This document shows positions 17,827-28,933 of a stretch of DNA of 64,000 nt, in pieces (the stretch's first letter is position 1; each line of letters starts with the position of its first letter). A program made the position numbers and the translations under genes. Below the pieces are notes generated by a model, which was not told the origin of the DNA, ran no database searches, and worked only from the letters and a program-made list of their open reading frames with translations. Origin of the DNA: Planctomycetaceae bacterium (GTDB lineage Bacteria; Planctomycetota; Planctomycetia; Pirellulales; Pirellulaceae); NCBI GenBank assembly GCA_016794985.1, contig JAEUIQ010000043.1:248001-312000 (forward strand). Reading direction: 5' to 3'.

Positions 17827-19779
17827 ATGAATGGAATGGATATTCGGTGGTCTGCATGGCCGTGTCTTTGGGGAGCGCTTGCTTTAGTTTTCGGCTGCGA
17901 CGGGGCGTCGTCCGAAAAGCGGACTGGGTTTGAAATGAAGGGATTGGAAAAGGTCAATCGCGCCAGTTCAGAAAATCAAAGCAAACAACTGGCTCGTGCC
18001 ATCAACCTGATCAAGAGCGATGACGTTGCGGAGTGGAATGTCTTCGAGGAAAACATCACCGATTCGTTGAACGGAGCTTGGAAGTCGGCGCAGACGACGA
18101 ACGGACATGCTTCAATGGCTGCCGCCTTTCCGACTTGGGAGCGATCCAGCTGGTTGGACACGATTCCAGCGGTCTATCAGGATTCCTTGTGGTGGAAGAA
18201 TGTCGGTGATGAAACATTCCTGTACACCGATGCGTTCCATTTGCAGGAACAATTTTGGTTGGGCGAAGTGGTCGCCCGAGTCCGTAATGAAAAAACGGGG
18301 ACGCGCTTTGCCTATCTAACGCATGCCGGCCGCCCCCAAGCATTGACTTTGGAGCAGGCATTACAGGCCGGCAATGGGCAGCTTACTCCGGAAGGTGCGG
18401 AACGATTGGCTTTAGCTTTGAAGCTGTTTGACTGGACTGTTAGAAATGTGTCGGGCGAGCCGTTCCCGGAGATTCCAACTCCAGATGCAGCTGCCGAATT
18501 AGCAGTGAAACCACTGGACGAGGGACGACCCTGGTCCACAGCGGGCGTCTTAGGTGCAGGGTACCGCAACTATATCTGGCAAACTCTGAACTACGGGCGT
18601 GGAGATGCTTGGGAACAAGGCCACCTGTTCTTGCAGTTAGCGCACCACGCTGGACTGGACGCCTGCGTACTTGGGTTACGTGACTTGGCCCCGACCAAGT
18701 TATTACCTCGCGTTGCTCATCCAGAGGTGGTCCCTTGGGCGATCGCCGTGTTGATAGATTCGGAGATCTTTTTGTTTGATCCGAGGTTGGGTTTGCCGCT
18801 CCACCATCCGGAAACACTGGCGGTTCTGACACTGCAACAGGCGAAGGAAAACCCACAGTATCTACAATGGCACGGTCTGAGTCCTGAAGAATCTGCCGAA
18901 TCAGACTCCGCTTATCCAGTTCGCGCGTCGGACTTAACAAACATCGTGGCCTTGTTGGATTACCCTTTGGAATGTTTTTCGCTACGTAGTCAGTTCCTGC
19001 AACGAAATCTGACCGGAGGTGATCGAGTCGAGGTCTACTTCTCACCCGACGAAGTGGCCGAACGATTTAAAGCCCACCCGCTAATTGCCGAAATCCAACT
19101 TTGGGCGCTCCCGTTGGAGATTCAGCTATTTCGGGAGGCGATTCGCAAGGCCAAGCTTGAGTCGACAAAGGATCGTTTCGTCATGTCGAAGATTCAGTGG
19201 CAGCAACGAGACGAAAGCTATTTTGATGAGTTTCCGTTATTGCGTCGTTCACGCGTCTTGTATTTGTTGGGCCGGTTCCAGCCGGACAGTGCGGAAATTG
19301 CTGTGGATTGCTTTAACGAACTAAAGCGAATGCACTACAGCGACGAGGATTGGAAAAACATCGCAGACAATCCCGACCTACAAAAGTCGCTCGGACTCTA
19401 TCGGGCGTCGAATCAGTCGGCGGCCGAGTTTCGTCAGGCACTGGATAATCAAAAGGCCGCCATGTTCATCGTGCGGGGAGATGCCAAAATGTATATGGCA
19501 ATGGCTCATTCCGAAATTCAAAACCACAGCACCGCAATCAACATGTTACGACATGTCGAGAAGTTCGATATGGGCGGAAAATGGAAACGCCATACCATGT
19601 ATTTGGAGGGACGCTCGCAGGAGTCGATGAAGAATTACGAACAGGCCATTGCGAGTTACGTCGAACTGGCTCGTCAATTCCGCGAGTCGCGTTCGCCGCG
19701 GGATAACGGCAATCTGTTGCGAGCAAGAATTCTTCGCTCACAGACCAAAACCCCGTCCGAAAGCGGACCGGCATCTTAA
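17827..19779 (+). CDS. Transglutaminase-like lipoprotein with C-terminal TPR-like repeats
   Basis: A 650-residue protein with a lipoprotein signal (WGALALVFGC, predicted lipidated Cys). Residues about 200-320 resemble the transglutaminase-like region of a recurring planctomycete lipoprotein family. GRGDAWEQGHLFLQLAHHAG sits where the catalytic Cys motif normally lies, and FLFDPRLGLPL is the Asp-containing end. The Cys is replaced, so catalysis is doubtful. The C-terminal 150 residues (NQKAAMFIVRGDAKMYMAMA, YEQAIASYVELARQF) look like tetratricopeptide repeats. Probably anchored on the periplasmic side of a membrane. Partner unknown. It precedes the exported cyclophilin and hemB on the same strand. 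Confidence 0.6.
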   Translation: MNGMDIRWSAWPCLWGALALVFGCDGASSEKRTGFEMKGLEKVNRASSENQSKQLARAINLIKSDDVAEWNVFEENITDSLNGAWKSAQTTNGHASMAAAFPTWERSSWLDTIPAVYQDSLWWKNVGDETFLYTDAFHLQEQFWLGEVVARVRNEKTGTRFAYLTHAGRPQALTLEQALQAGNGQLTPEGAERLALALKLFDWTVRNVSGEPFPEIPTPDAAAELAVKPLDEGRPWSTAGVLGAGYRNYIWQTLNYGRGDAWEQGHLFLQLAHHAGLDACVLGLRDLAPTKLLPRVAHPEVVPWAIAVLIDSEIFLFDPRLGLPLHHPETLAVLTLQQAKENPQYLQWHGLSPEESAESDSAYPVRASDLTNIVALLDYPLECFSLRSQFLQRNLTGGDRVEVYFSPDEVAERFKAHPLIAEIQLWALPLEIQLFREAIRKAKLESTKDRFVMSKIQWQQRDESYFDEFPLLRRSRVLYLLGRFQPDSAEIAVDCFNELKRMHYSDEDWKNIADNPDLQKSLGLYRASNQSAAEFRQALDNQKAAMFIVRGDAKMYMAMAHSEIQNHSTAINMLRHVEKFDMGGKWKRHTMYLEGRSQESMKNYEQAIASYVELARQFRESRSPRDNGNLLRARILRSQTKTPSESGPAS

Positions 19780-19887
19780 TCGTGTTGTGGCTTATCCCCG
19801 CATGGATTAGGATAACGCCCGTAATCGGAGGTGGCGGAAACACCCTTTATTTCGCAGTTGTTCATTCTCGATCAATGGGAAAAAGAC

Positions 19888-22040
<2,153 letters not shown>

Positions 22041-22152
22041 AGTCTTACGATCCGCGACTTACGAAACCCGCTGAACTTCGATTTCGCCGATCAAGCCGTG
22101 TGGCTATCCAAAAAAGCGGGCGAAAGTCTGAGAGCCAGAATCCAGCCCCGGA

Positions 22153-23505
22153 TCATTCCAGCAGGCTTTTGTGGTTTCGCATCAGCAAGTAGCTGTCGAT
22201 CTTGCTGATCAAGTCATAGGACACACTGACTGCGATCAACAAGCCGGTTCCACCATAGAAACTGGCGATCATGAAATTCACATTCGGAAATAGTGTCGTG
22301 AGGACCGTGGGAACAACGGCAATAATGCTCAAAAAAGCGGCGCCCACAAACGTCACTCGATGCATCACGCGATCCAAGTACTCTTCGGTTCGCTTTCCAG
22401 GCCGATGACCGGGAATAAACGCGCCGCTTTCCTTCAGATTGTCCGCGATCTCCTTTGGGTTGAACATGATCGCCGTCCAAAAGAAACAGAAGAAGAAGAT
22501 CAACGCGATGTTGCAAAGATTATACAGCAAGGCCCCTGGCTGAAACGCGTTGGCAGCCAATTGAAAGCTCGGCCAGATCTGGCCGAAAAACTGGAAGATC
22601 AGATAGGGGAAAATCAGCAATGTTGTGGAGAAGATGATCGGCATCACACCCGCCTGCAACATCCTCAAAGGCATGTACTGCTTCGTACCACCGAAGACGC
22701 GGCGTCCACGAACGTGCTTGGCGCTCTGCGTCGGAATCCGTCGCTGCGACTGCATTACATAAACGGTGGACGCTACTACAGTTATGAACAAGAACGCCAA
22801 CACCAGCAACAATTCGATACCGACCTTCGATCGATCGAAGCCATTCAGGCGAAGTTCCGCATCACCAATCAGACTTCCCAACGCCCCCGGCATGGAGGCC
22901 AAGATGCCACCCATAATCAATAGGCTGATCCCATTTCCAATCCCGTACTCGTCAATCTGTTCGCCCAACCACATCAAGAACACGCTACCGGCTGTCATGA
23001 TCAATACTGCAATGATTTGCCAACCAAACGTTAGATGGCCATCAATCTCAAACTCACTCGCTGTAAGGTTGGCACCACCCCCTTGGTCGGCCATAAGATA
23101 CATTTTCACGTACAGAAAGCTCTGTACAAAACACAGCACGACCGTGACATAACGAGTGTAGTCGTTGATCTTTTTACGACCCGACTCGCCCTCTTTCCGT
23201 AGATCGATCAACGGCTGATAAACATTGCTCAGCAATTGAAACATGATCGACGCCGAAATGTACGGCATGATCCCTAAACCAAAGATTGTTGCCTGACTCA
23301 GTTGGCTCGCACTTAGAACTTGGACCGTTTCCAGCAACGCTCCAAACCCGCCAGTCGTCTGGCGGGAGCCTTCCATCGCCTGAATATCTACGACGGGCAA
23401 ATAGATCGTCCAACCGATCCGGAAGATGGCCAGCAAAAACAACGTCAGAAAAATCTTCTGCCGCAGCTCCGGAATCGAGAAGACGGTGCGAAGTTTTTCT
23501 AACAT
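22153..23505 (-). CDS. secY: Preprotein translocase subunit SecY
   Basis: A 450-residue membrane protein with ten predicted transmembrane segments and SecY signatures. These include GIMPYISASIMFQLL, the cytoplasmic loop VMQSQRRIPTQ, and GAFIPGHRPGKRTEEYLDRVM. It forms the protein-conducting channel with SecE and SecG. It is the last gene of the S10-spc cluster here. The usual followers (adk, map, infA, rpmJ, rpsM) are not present and hemB lies convergent instead. Confidence 0.95.
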   Translation of the reverse strand: MLEKLRTVFSIPELRQKIFLTLFLLAIFRIGWTIYLPVVDIQAMEGSRQTTGGFGALLETVQVLSASQLSQATIFGLGIMPYISASIMFQLLSNVYQPLIDLRKEGESGRKKINDYTRYVTVVLCFVQSFLYVKMYLMADQGGGANLTASEFEIDGHLTFGWQIIAVLIMTAGSVFLMWLGEQIDEYGIGNGISLLIMGGILASMPGALGSLIGDAELRLNGFDRSKVGIELLLVLAFLFITVVASTVYVMQSQRRIPTQSAKHVRGRRVFGGTKQYMPLRMLQAGVMPIIFSTTLLIFPYLIFQFFGQIWPSFQLAANAFQPGALLYNLCNIALIFFFCFFWTAIMFNPKEIADNLKESGAFIPGHRPGKRTEEYLDRVMHRVTFVGAAFLSIIAVVPTVLTTLFPNVNFMIASFYGGTGLLIAVSVSYDLISKIDSYLLMRNHKSLLE

Positions 23506-23555
23506 TTGTACTTTTCTCCAGCCTCAACTCCGGGACATCCTGTCAAACGCCACTA

Positions 23556-24050
23556 CTAGCGCTTTTTCGGGCCACGTTGCTTGTTCTTTACCACAGGAGC
23601 CGGGCCGGGGATAACGACCACGGTGCCGCCTGCTTGTTCAATCTTGGCTTTCGCACTCTCGCTGAATTGGTGAGCAGTCACTTTCAGCGCCTTGGTTAAT
23701 TCACCCGTTCCCAGAATCTTCAGCTGGTCAAACGTTCGTTTGGCCAAGTTCTTCTCTTGCAACGATTGAATCGTAACTTCTTCGCCCGCCGCATACTCGC
23801 GATCCAAATCACGAACATTGACGGCTGCTACCACATCCGCAAAGGAATTAGTAAAACCGCGCTTTGGGATGCGGCGAAACAATGGCATTGTTCCACCTTG
23901 AAACACGACCGATTGACCGCGGCCAGGCCGAGAACGCTGGCCCTTATGACCGCGTCCACCCGTTTTACCTTGCCCAGTACCCGGGCCACGTCCCAATCGC
24001 TTCCGCGGACGATTCCCGGTAATTCCCTGATTTACTTCGTCTAGGTTCAT
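23556..24050 (-). CDS. rplO: 50S ribosomal protein L15
   Basis: A 164-residue L15. The N-terminal RKRLGRGPGTGQGKTGGRGH and the following RSRPG segment are the hallmark Gly/Arg-rich extension into the 23S rRNA core. The C-terminus ends in a basic KNKQRGPKKR tail. Its ATG overlaps the rpsE stop by 4 nt (ATGA), leaving no space for rpmD (L30), which normally lies here. Confidence 0.95.
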   Translation of the reverse strand: MNLDEVNQGITGNRPRKRLGRGPGTGQGKTGGRGHKGQRSRPGRGQSVVFQGGTMPLFRRIPKRGFTNSFADVVAAVNVRDLDREYAAGEEVTIQSLQEKNLAKRTFDQLKILGTGELTKALKVTAHQFSESAKAKIEQAGGTVVVIPGPAPVVKNKQRGPKKR

Positions 24051-24562
24051 GACAAGGAAACTCCTCGCAATTGTTCAATCGTATCGCGGGTTCGCAGTTG
24101 ACTCAACGCTGCCAAGGTCGCCTTCACAACCGTCACGGGATTTGTGCTGCCCAGGTTCTTCGTCAAAACATTGTGCAAACCAGCTGCCTCGCAAACGGCA
24201 CGAACCGCAGCGCCGGCAATAATACCGGTACCAGGACCGGCAGGAATCAACAAAACCGTCGATGCACCATAGCTTCCCTGAACCGAATGGGGAATCGTCC
24301 CCTCGATTACAGGAAACTTCTGCATCCGACGTGCAGCCTGCTTGTTCCCCTTTTCGACACTTGGAGGAACTTCGTTAGCCTTGCCATACCCCACACCTAC
24401 CCGCCCGTTGCCGTCGCCAACCACGACGCAAGCGGCAAAACTGAAACGCCGACCACCCTTCACCACGGTGGCGCAACGCTTGATTTTCACAACGTTTTCG
24501 ATCAACTGATCGCTGCTTCGACTCTCCGCCACAAGCTGGCTCCCTACAAACAAAGCGTACAC
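24047..24562 (-). CDS. rpsE: 30S ribosomal protein S5
   Basis: A 171-residue S5 with VKGGRRFSFAACVVVGDGNG, the double-stranded RNA-binding domain, and GSYGASTVLLIPAGPGTGI in the C-terminal domain. It starts at GTG 24562, 11 bp after the rplR stop. S5 lies at the mRNA entry and decoding region and influences accuracy. It overlaps rplO by 4 nt. Confidence 0.95.
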   Translation of the reverse strand: MYALFVGSQLVAESRSSDQLIENVVKIKRCATVVKGGRRFSFAACVVVGDGNGRVGVGYGKANEVPPSVEKGNKQAARRMQKFPVIEGTIPHSVQGSYGASTVLLIPAGPGTGIIAGAAVRAVCEAAGLHNVLTKNLGSTNPVTVVKATLAALSQLRTRDTIEQLRGVSLS

Positions 24563-24573
24563 CCGGTACGGAC

Positions 24574-24942
24574 TTAAAACTGCAAACCACCCTCACGAGC
24601 CGCGCTCGCGATTTCAGCCACCCGACCATGAAACCGATACTGGCCTCGATCAAAACGGCACCGCTCGATCCCAGCAGCCAACGCTCGCTTGGCCAGAATC
24701 GAACCAATCTTCTTCGCTGCCTCGCAATTCCCGCCGTACCCAATTTCGCCGGAAAGAGCCTTCTCTTGAGTGCTCGCCGAGGCAAGTGTCTTTCCGGACT
24801 CGTCATCAATCAGTTGGCACATCAAGTGTCGATTGCTACGAAATACCGACAAGCGTGGAACGCTGCTGCACCCACGCAGTTTTTTGCGAACCCGATTCTG
24901 CCGCCGCCAACGCCGCAAATTCTTGATCTTGACTGCTTTCAC
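24574..24942 (-). CDS. rplR: 50S ribosomal protein L18
   Basis: A 122-residue L18, a 5S rRNA-binding protein. Motifs are RVRKKLRGCSSVPRLSVFRSN, split by R/K-rich residues, then QLIDDESGKTLASAST and FDRGQYRFHGRVAEIASAAREGGLQF. The C-terminus GLQF is typical. It sits between rplF (88 bp upstream) and rpsE. Confidence 0.95.
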   Translation of the reverse strand: MKAVKIKNLRRWRRQNRVRKKLRGCSSVPRLSVFRSNRHLMCQLIDDESGKTLASASTQEKALSGEIGYGGNCEAAKKIGSILAKRALAAGIERCRFDRGQYRFHGRVAEIASAAREGGLQF

Positions 24943-25030
24943 TGGACATCACCTTACTGCATATCCGCCAACAAAGCCACGTGTCACGCGACCCGTCAAC
25001 TTCGCTTGATTCAAAATCTACCCACAACCA

Positions 25031-25573
25031 CTACGACTTGGCCGACTTACCAGCCTTCAGTTTGATTACTTCGCCTTGGTAACGAATCCCTTTGCCCTTG
25101 TAGGGCTCTGGCTTCTTCAAAGCACGAACCGCGGCAGCAAACTCGCCAACCGCCTGCTTGTCACAACCCTTGACCACAATATGCGTCTGGTCCGGGCAAG
25201 TGACACTAAGTCCAGTTGGGACCTTTTTCTTCAACTCGTTGGCAAAACCTACTCGTAGCGTTAGTTCGTCGCCCTTGAGCGAGCAGACATAGCCCACACC
25301 TTGCAACTCGAGCTTCTTCTCGTACCCACTTTTGACACCAATGATCATGTTATTGATCAACGCACGCGTCAATCCGTGGAACGCCCTCGCCTCGCGCCCT
25401 TCACTGGCCGAAACCTGCAAGGACTTCCCATCGCTGGACACCGCCACACTGACCTCTGGACGAAGCTCGTACTGCAATGTGCCTTGCGGACCAGCAACTT
25501 CCAGTCGCCGACCCTGCAAATTCACTTTCACGCCATCGAGAATCGAGACGACTTTTTTTCCAATTCGCGACAT
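25031..25573 (-). CDS. rplF: 50S ribosomal protein L6
   Basis: A 180-residue L6 with the standard start MSRIGKK and two repeated alpha/beta domains. GVGYVCSLKGDELTLRVGF occupies the middle, and PEPYKGKGIRYQGEVIKLKAGK is the conserved C-terminal signature. It lies near the sarcin-ricin loop in the 50S subunit. Confidence 0.95.
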   Translation of the reverse strand: MSRIGKKVVSILDGVKVNLQGRRLEVAGPQGTLQYELRPEVSVAVSSDGKSLQVSASEGREARAFHGLTRALINNMIIGVKSGYEKKLELQGVGYVCSLKGDELTLRVGFANELKKKVPTGLSVTCPDQTHIVVKGCDKQAVGEFAAAVRALKKPEPYKGKGIRYQGEVIKLKAGKSAKS

Positions 25574-25607
25574 TTCTGAACTCTTTCACACTCAACGTGA
25601 AAAACGA

Positions 25608-26003
25608 CTACCAAACTTCGCACAAAACTTCGCCGCCGACCTTCTGTTGACGGGCTTCGCGATCACTGATCACGCCGTGGCTTGTACTCAAAACGCGGAT
25701 TCCCAACCCGCCCAACACAGGCCGGAGATCTTTCGCGTGAAAGTAAATGCGCCTTCCCGGGCAACTCACGCGTTTCACGCGTTGAATGACCTTTTCGCCA
25801 CTTGGTCCGTACTTCAACTCAATTCGCAAAACCGGGGCTGGTTTCTCATCGAGCACGGCAAAATCCCAGATATAGCCTTCTCGCTTAAGAACTTCCGCCA
25901 CACCACGCTTCACTTTGGAAGCCGGCATATCGACAAACGGCTTTTCAACGTTGACGGCGTTGCGAATTCGGGTCAACATGTCCGCAATTGGATCAGTCAT
26001 CAT
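25608..26003 (-). CDS. rpsH: 30S ribosomal protein S8
   Basis: A 131-residue S8 with DPIADMLTRIRNA at the N-terminus and GGLGIRVLSTSHGVISDREA at the C-terminal rRNA-binding domain. S8 binds 16S helix 21 and in some bacteria represses the spc operon. No obvious helix-21 mimic was identified here. Confidence 0.95.
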   Translation of the reverse strand: MMTDPIADMLTRIRNAVNVEKPFVDMPASKVKRGVAEVLKREGYIWDFAVLDEKPAPVLRIELKYGPSGEKVIQRVKRVSCPGRRIYFHAKDLRPVLGGLGIRVLSTSHGVISDREARQQKVGGEVLCEVW

Positions 26004-26023
26004 GATTTGCTAAATCCTCAATC

Positions 26024-26209
26024 CTACCAGCTTGCCTTGCGAACGCCCGGAATCAAACCATTGTCAGCCAGCTTCCGGAAACAAATTCGACAAATACCAA
26101 ATTTGCGATAAACCGAACGCGGACGGCCGCACAACTTGCAACGGTTCTCACTGCGAGCCGAATACTTCGGCTTGCGCGAGGCCTTGGCTATCTTCGCTTT
26201 ACTTGCCAC
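26024..26209 (-). CDS. rpsN: 30S ribosomal protein S14, zinc-binding short type
   Basis: A 61-residue S14 of the short (type Z) class. It has a CxxC...CxxC zinc ribbon (CKLCGRP and CRICFRKLA) and the ending [11 protein letters not shown]. It stands in its normal place between rplE and rpsH. Confidence 0.95.
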   Translation of the reverse strand: MASKAKIAKASRKPKYSARSENRCKLCGRPRSVYRKFGICRICFRKLADNGLIPGVRKASW

Positions 26210-26298
26210 GAATACTCACCTACTTAAAGTTGACCCGAACCTAACAGTAACTTGACTTGAATCGCCCCGTGAGAGAAGCCGTTGTGGCTACCCATCCA

Positions 26299-26901
26299 CT
26301 ATTCCGCCCCAGCTCCAACCTTACCAGACTCCGACTTGCGACGCCGGAACGGCACGCCAAATTGGTCCAATAGCAACCGACCTTCAACATCATTGCGGGC
26401 GGTCGTTACAAAACAAATGTTCATCCCTTGCTTGCGAGTAAACTTGTCCGGATTCAACTCCGGAAACACCAGATACTCGGTCAAGCTCAAGCTGTAATTC
26501 CCATTACCGTCAAATGCCTTTTCGCTCACCCCACGAAAGTCACGGACACGCGGCAGCACAAAGGTAATCAACCGATCCAGGAACTCGTACATGCGATTTC
26601 CACGCAATGTCACCTTGACACCAATCGGCATCCCTTCACGCAAGCGGAAGTTGGCGATGCTCTTCCGAGCTGTCGTGACCATCGCCTTTTGACCAGCGAT
26701 CAATGTCATTGCAGCCTGAGCATCTTCGATGTTCTTCTTGTCTGTCACGGCGCTGCCCACACCCATGTTGATAATGATCTTATCGAGTTTAGGCAGTGAC
26801 ATCAAGTTTTGCCGACCGGTCTTTTCTCGCAACACCGGAACGATCTTCTCTCGATAGAGCGTCCGCAATCGGGCTTCGTAATTTTCTGGTAGTTCTGCCA
26901 T
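26299..26901 (-). CDS. rplE: 50S ribosomal protein L5
   Basis: A 200-residue L5, a 5S rRNA-binding protein. Landmarks are PKLDKIIINMGVG, IAGQKAMVTTARKSIANFRLREG, RMYEFLDRLI, LPRVRDFRG and FPELNPDKF. Its ATG begins one base after the stop of rplN. The expected rplX (L24) gene between rplN and rplE is therefore absent. Confidence 0.95.
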   Translation of the reverse strand: MAELPENYEARLRTLYREKIVPVLREKTGRQNLMSLPKLDKIIINMGVGSAVTDKKNIEDAQAAMTLIAGQKAMVTTARKSIANFRLREGMPIGVKVTLRGNRMYEFLDRLITFVLPRVRDFRGVSEKAFDGNGNYSLSLTEYLVFPELNPDKFTRKQGMNICFVTTARNDVEGRLLLDQFGVPFRRRKSESGKVGAGAE

Positions 26902-26902
26902 G

Positions 26903-27271
26903 TTAGATCACCTCGTTCGCCAAACTGACGATTTTCATGAACTTGCGAGCACGCAATTCACGAGCCACTGCACCGAAGATACGCGTCCCACGCGGGTTGC
27001 CGTCTTTATCGATAATGACCGCTGCGTTGGTATCGAATCGAATGTAGCTGCCGTCCTCGCGCCGAGTCGGTTGCTTGGTCCGAACCACCACGGCTCGAAC
27101 CACTTGCTTCTTTTTCACGTCGCTGCCGGCGATGACACCTTTAACGCTGCAGATGATTACATCGCCCAAACCAGCGTAACGGCGCCGGGAACCACCCAAC
27201 ACCTTGATGCACATCAATTCTTTGGCGCCCGTATTGTCCGCTACAGCCAGGCGAGTTTCCTGTTGGATCAT
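26903..27271 (-). CDS. rplN: 50S ribosomal protein L14
   Basis: A 122-residue L14 of universal length. Motifs are [42 protein letters not shown] and [13 protein letters not shown]. It overlaps rpsQ by 4 nt and is followed after one base by rplE. Confidence 0.95.
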   Translation of the reverse strand: MIQQETRLAVADNTGAKELMCIKVLGGSRRRYAGLGDVIICSVKGVIAGSDVKKKQVVRAVVVRTKQPTRREDGSYIRFDTNAAVIIDKDGNPRGTRIFGAVARELRARKFMKIVSLANEVI

Positions 27272-27588
27272 TGGTGGGCCTCTGCTTCCTTATGCTCTTC
27301 CTTTTGATGCCGGCGCACTTCTTTGAGTGCGGCGACGTCAACCGCCGTGCTCTTTTCGACAATGCGTACCAATGCCCATCGCTTCAATCGCGAGAGCGGT
27401 CGAGACTCAACGATCTCGACCTTGTCCCCCACACCAGCCTCATTGTTCTCGTCATGCACGTAGCACTTGCTACGCGAGCGCACGAACTTCTTGTATTTCT
27501 TGTCCATCACCATTCGACGGATCTCAACGACCAACGTCTTATTCATCTTGTTGCTGGTGACTACACCGGTCGATACTCGCTTTGGCAT
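27268..27588 (-). CDS. rpsQ: 30S ribosomal protein S17 with C-terminal extension
   Basis: A 106-residue S17. [48 protein letters not shown] and VRIVEKS are diagnostic. The usual length is 80-90 residues, and the charged tail ([16 protein letters not shown]) is extra. The last bases overlap the rplN start. Confidence 0.93.
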   Translation of the reverse strand: MPKRVSTGVVTSNKMNKTLVVEIRRMVMDKKYKKFVRSRSKCYVHDENNEAGVGDKVEIVESRPLSRLKRWALVRIVEKSTAVDVAALKEVRRHQKEEHKEAEAHQ

Positions 27589-27629
27589 CGTCAGTCTTTA
27601 CCCTATGTTTAAGAATCTACGCTCGTTGG

Positions 27630-27833
27630 CTACTTGCCACTCTTCCGCTGACTTTGAACCGTCTTGATCTGTGCAATCAATTTTCGATTCCGCTTCAACT
27701 CACTTGGGACATCCAACCGGTCGGTTTGGGCTTTCACACGCAGCCAAAACAGAGCCTTGGTCGTATCGTCCAACGCATCAGCCAACTGTTCGTCGTTCAT
27801 CTCTCGCAGTTGGGAAACCGTCAACTTTTCCAT
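27630..27833 (-). CDS. rpmC: 50S ribosomal protein L29
   Basis: A 67-residue L29, a two-helix protein near the exit tunnel. ELRKLT-like MEKLTVSQLREMNDEQL at the start and LKRNRKLIAQIKTV at the end match the family. It begins 3 bp after rplP ends. Confidence 0.92.
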   Translation of the reverse strand: MEKLTVSQLREMNDEQLADALDDTTKALFWLRVKAQTDRLDVPSELKRNRKLIAQIKTVQSQRKSGK

Positions 27834-27836
27834 GGC

Positions 27837-28277
27837 TTACTCCGCTTCACCTGCACCAATTTTTGTCTGCTTCGCCACCATTCGTACCCGCATTGGCATC
27901 TTGTGGGCCAAACGAGCGAAACAAATCTTGGCTTGTTGTTCTGTAACAGCACCCAACTCGTACAACACAGTGCCGGGACGGATATTCGCTACCCAATGTT
28001 CCGGTTCACCCTTACCTTTACCCATCCGAGTTTCCAACGGCCGCGACGTTACCGAACGATGCGGGAAAACACGAATGAACAATCGACCACCAGCACCGCG
28101 AACGTACTGCTGCGCAGCAATACGACCGGCTTCAATGGTTTGAGCTTTTAACAACGCAGGCTCTAATGCCTGCAGCCCGAAATCTCCAAAGACGACGCGG
28201 TTTCCGCGCGAGGCGTTACCTTTTATACGACCTCTTTGGACCTTTCGATGCTTTATTCGTCGAGGCATCAGCGCCAT
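27837..28277 (-). CDS. rplP: 50S ribosomal protein L16
   Basis: A 146-residue L16. ALMPRRIKHRKVQRGRIKG is the normal N-terminus, and RGAGGRLFIRVFPHRSVT and RMGKGKGEPEHWVA are conserved segments near the peptidyl transferase centre. The normal N-terminus falls inside the 3' end of rpsC, giving a 62-bp overlap in a different frame. Confidence 0.95.
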   Translation of the reverse strand: MALMPRRIKHRKVQRGRIKGNASRGNRVVFGDFGLQALEPALLKAQTIEAGRIAAQQYVRGAGGRLFIRVFPHRSVTSRPLETRMGKGKGEPEHWVANIRPGTVLYELGAVTEQQAKICFARLAHKMPMRVRMVAKQTKIGAGEAE

Positions 28278-28923
28278 CTTCGTTCTCTCCGTACATACCT
28301 TGGTTGACCCACACTTGAACTCCCAAATTACCCTGAGGCGTCGATGCTTCCGCGAAGCCGTAATCGATCTTCGCTCGCAAAGTGCTCAGAGGAATGGAGC
28401 CAACGTTTGACTTTTCACGCCGGGCCATTTCAGCCCCGCCCAATCTGCCCGCCAATTGAATCTTGATGCCCTTCGCACCCGCCTTCATAGTTTCTTCCAT
28501 GGCCTGCTTCATGGTGCGACGGAAGCTCGCCCGCCGAGCCAACTGCTCTGCAATCTTCTCAGCGACCAATTGGGCCTGCAAATCTGCCCGCTTGATCTCC
28601 TCAATCCGCAGATTGACGCGTCGGCCAATCAAGTTCTGAATCTCAGTTTGCAGAACTTCGACTTCTTGACCCTTCTTGCCAATGATCAAGCCGGGACGTG
28701 CCACGAATAGTGTCACCCGCACTTCATCTCGAGTACGATCGATCTCGATGTGGTCGATACCGGCCGCGGCGTAGTTCTTGGTCGGGTGCTTCTTCACAAA
28801 CTTACGAATCTTGACGTCTTCCAACAACAGAGTCGAAAACTCAGCCTTGGGAGCATACCAGCGGCTCTTCCAGCCCGCGGTGACGCCGGTTCGATACGCA
28901 ACAGGATTAACCTTTTGACCCAT
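28216..28923 (-). CDS. rpsC: 30S ribosomal protein S3
   Basis: A 235-residue S3. MGQKVNPVAYRTG at the start, the KH domain VARPGLIIGKKGQEVEVL, and GRLGGAEMARREKS in the C-terminal domain. The Ser/Lys-rich tail after YGENEDG is encoded by DNA that also encodes the first 20 residues of L16. S3 lines the mRNA entry tunnel. Confidence 0.95.
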   Translation of the reverse strand: MGQKVNPVAYRTGVTAGWKSRWYAPKAEFSTLLLEDVKIRKFVKKHPTKNYAAAGIDHIEIDRTRDEVRVTLFVARPGLIIGKKGQEVEVLQTEIQNLIGRRVNLRIEEIKRADLQAQLVAEKIAEQLARRASFRRTMKQAMEETMKAGAKGIKIQLAGRLGGAEMARREKSNVGSIPLSTLRAKIDYGFAEASTPQGNLGVQVWVNQGMYGENEDGADASTNKASKGPKRSYKR

Positions 28924-28933
28924 TTGTAAAACC

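Noticed and set aside
18440..19045. 201-codon minus ORF
   Set aside because: It lies antisense within the transglutaminase-like lipoprotein gene and has no protein-like features.
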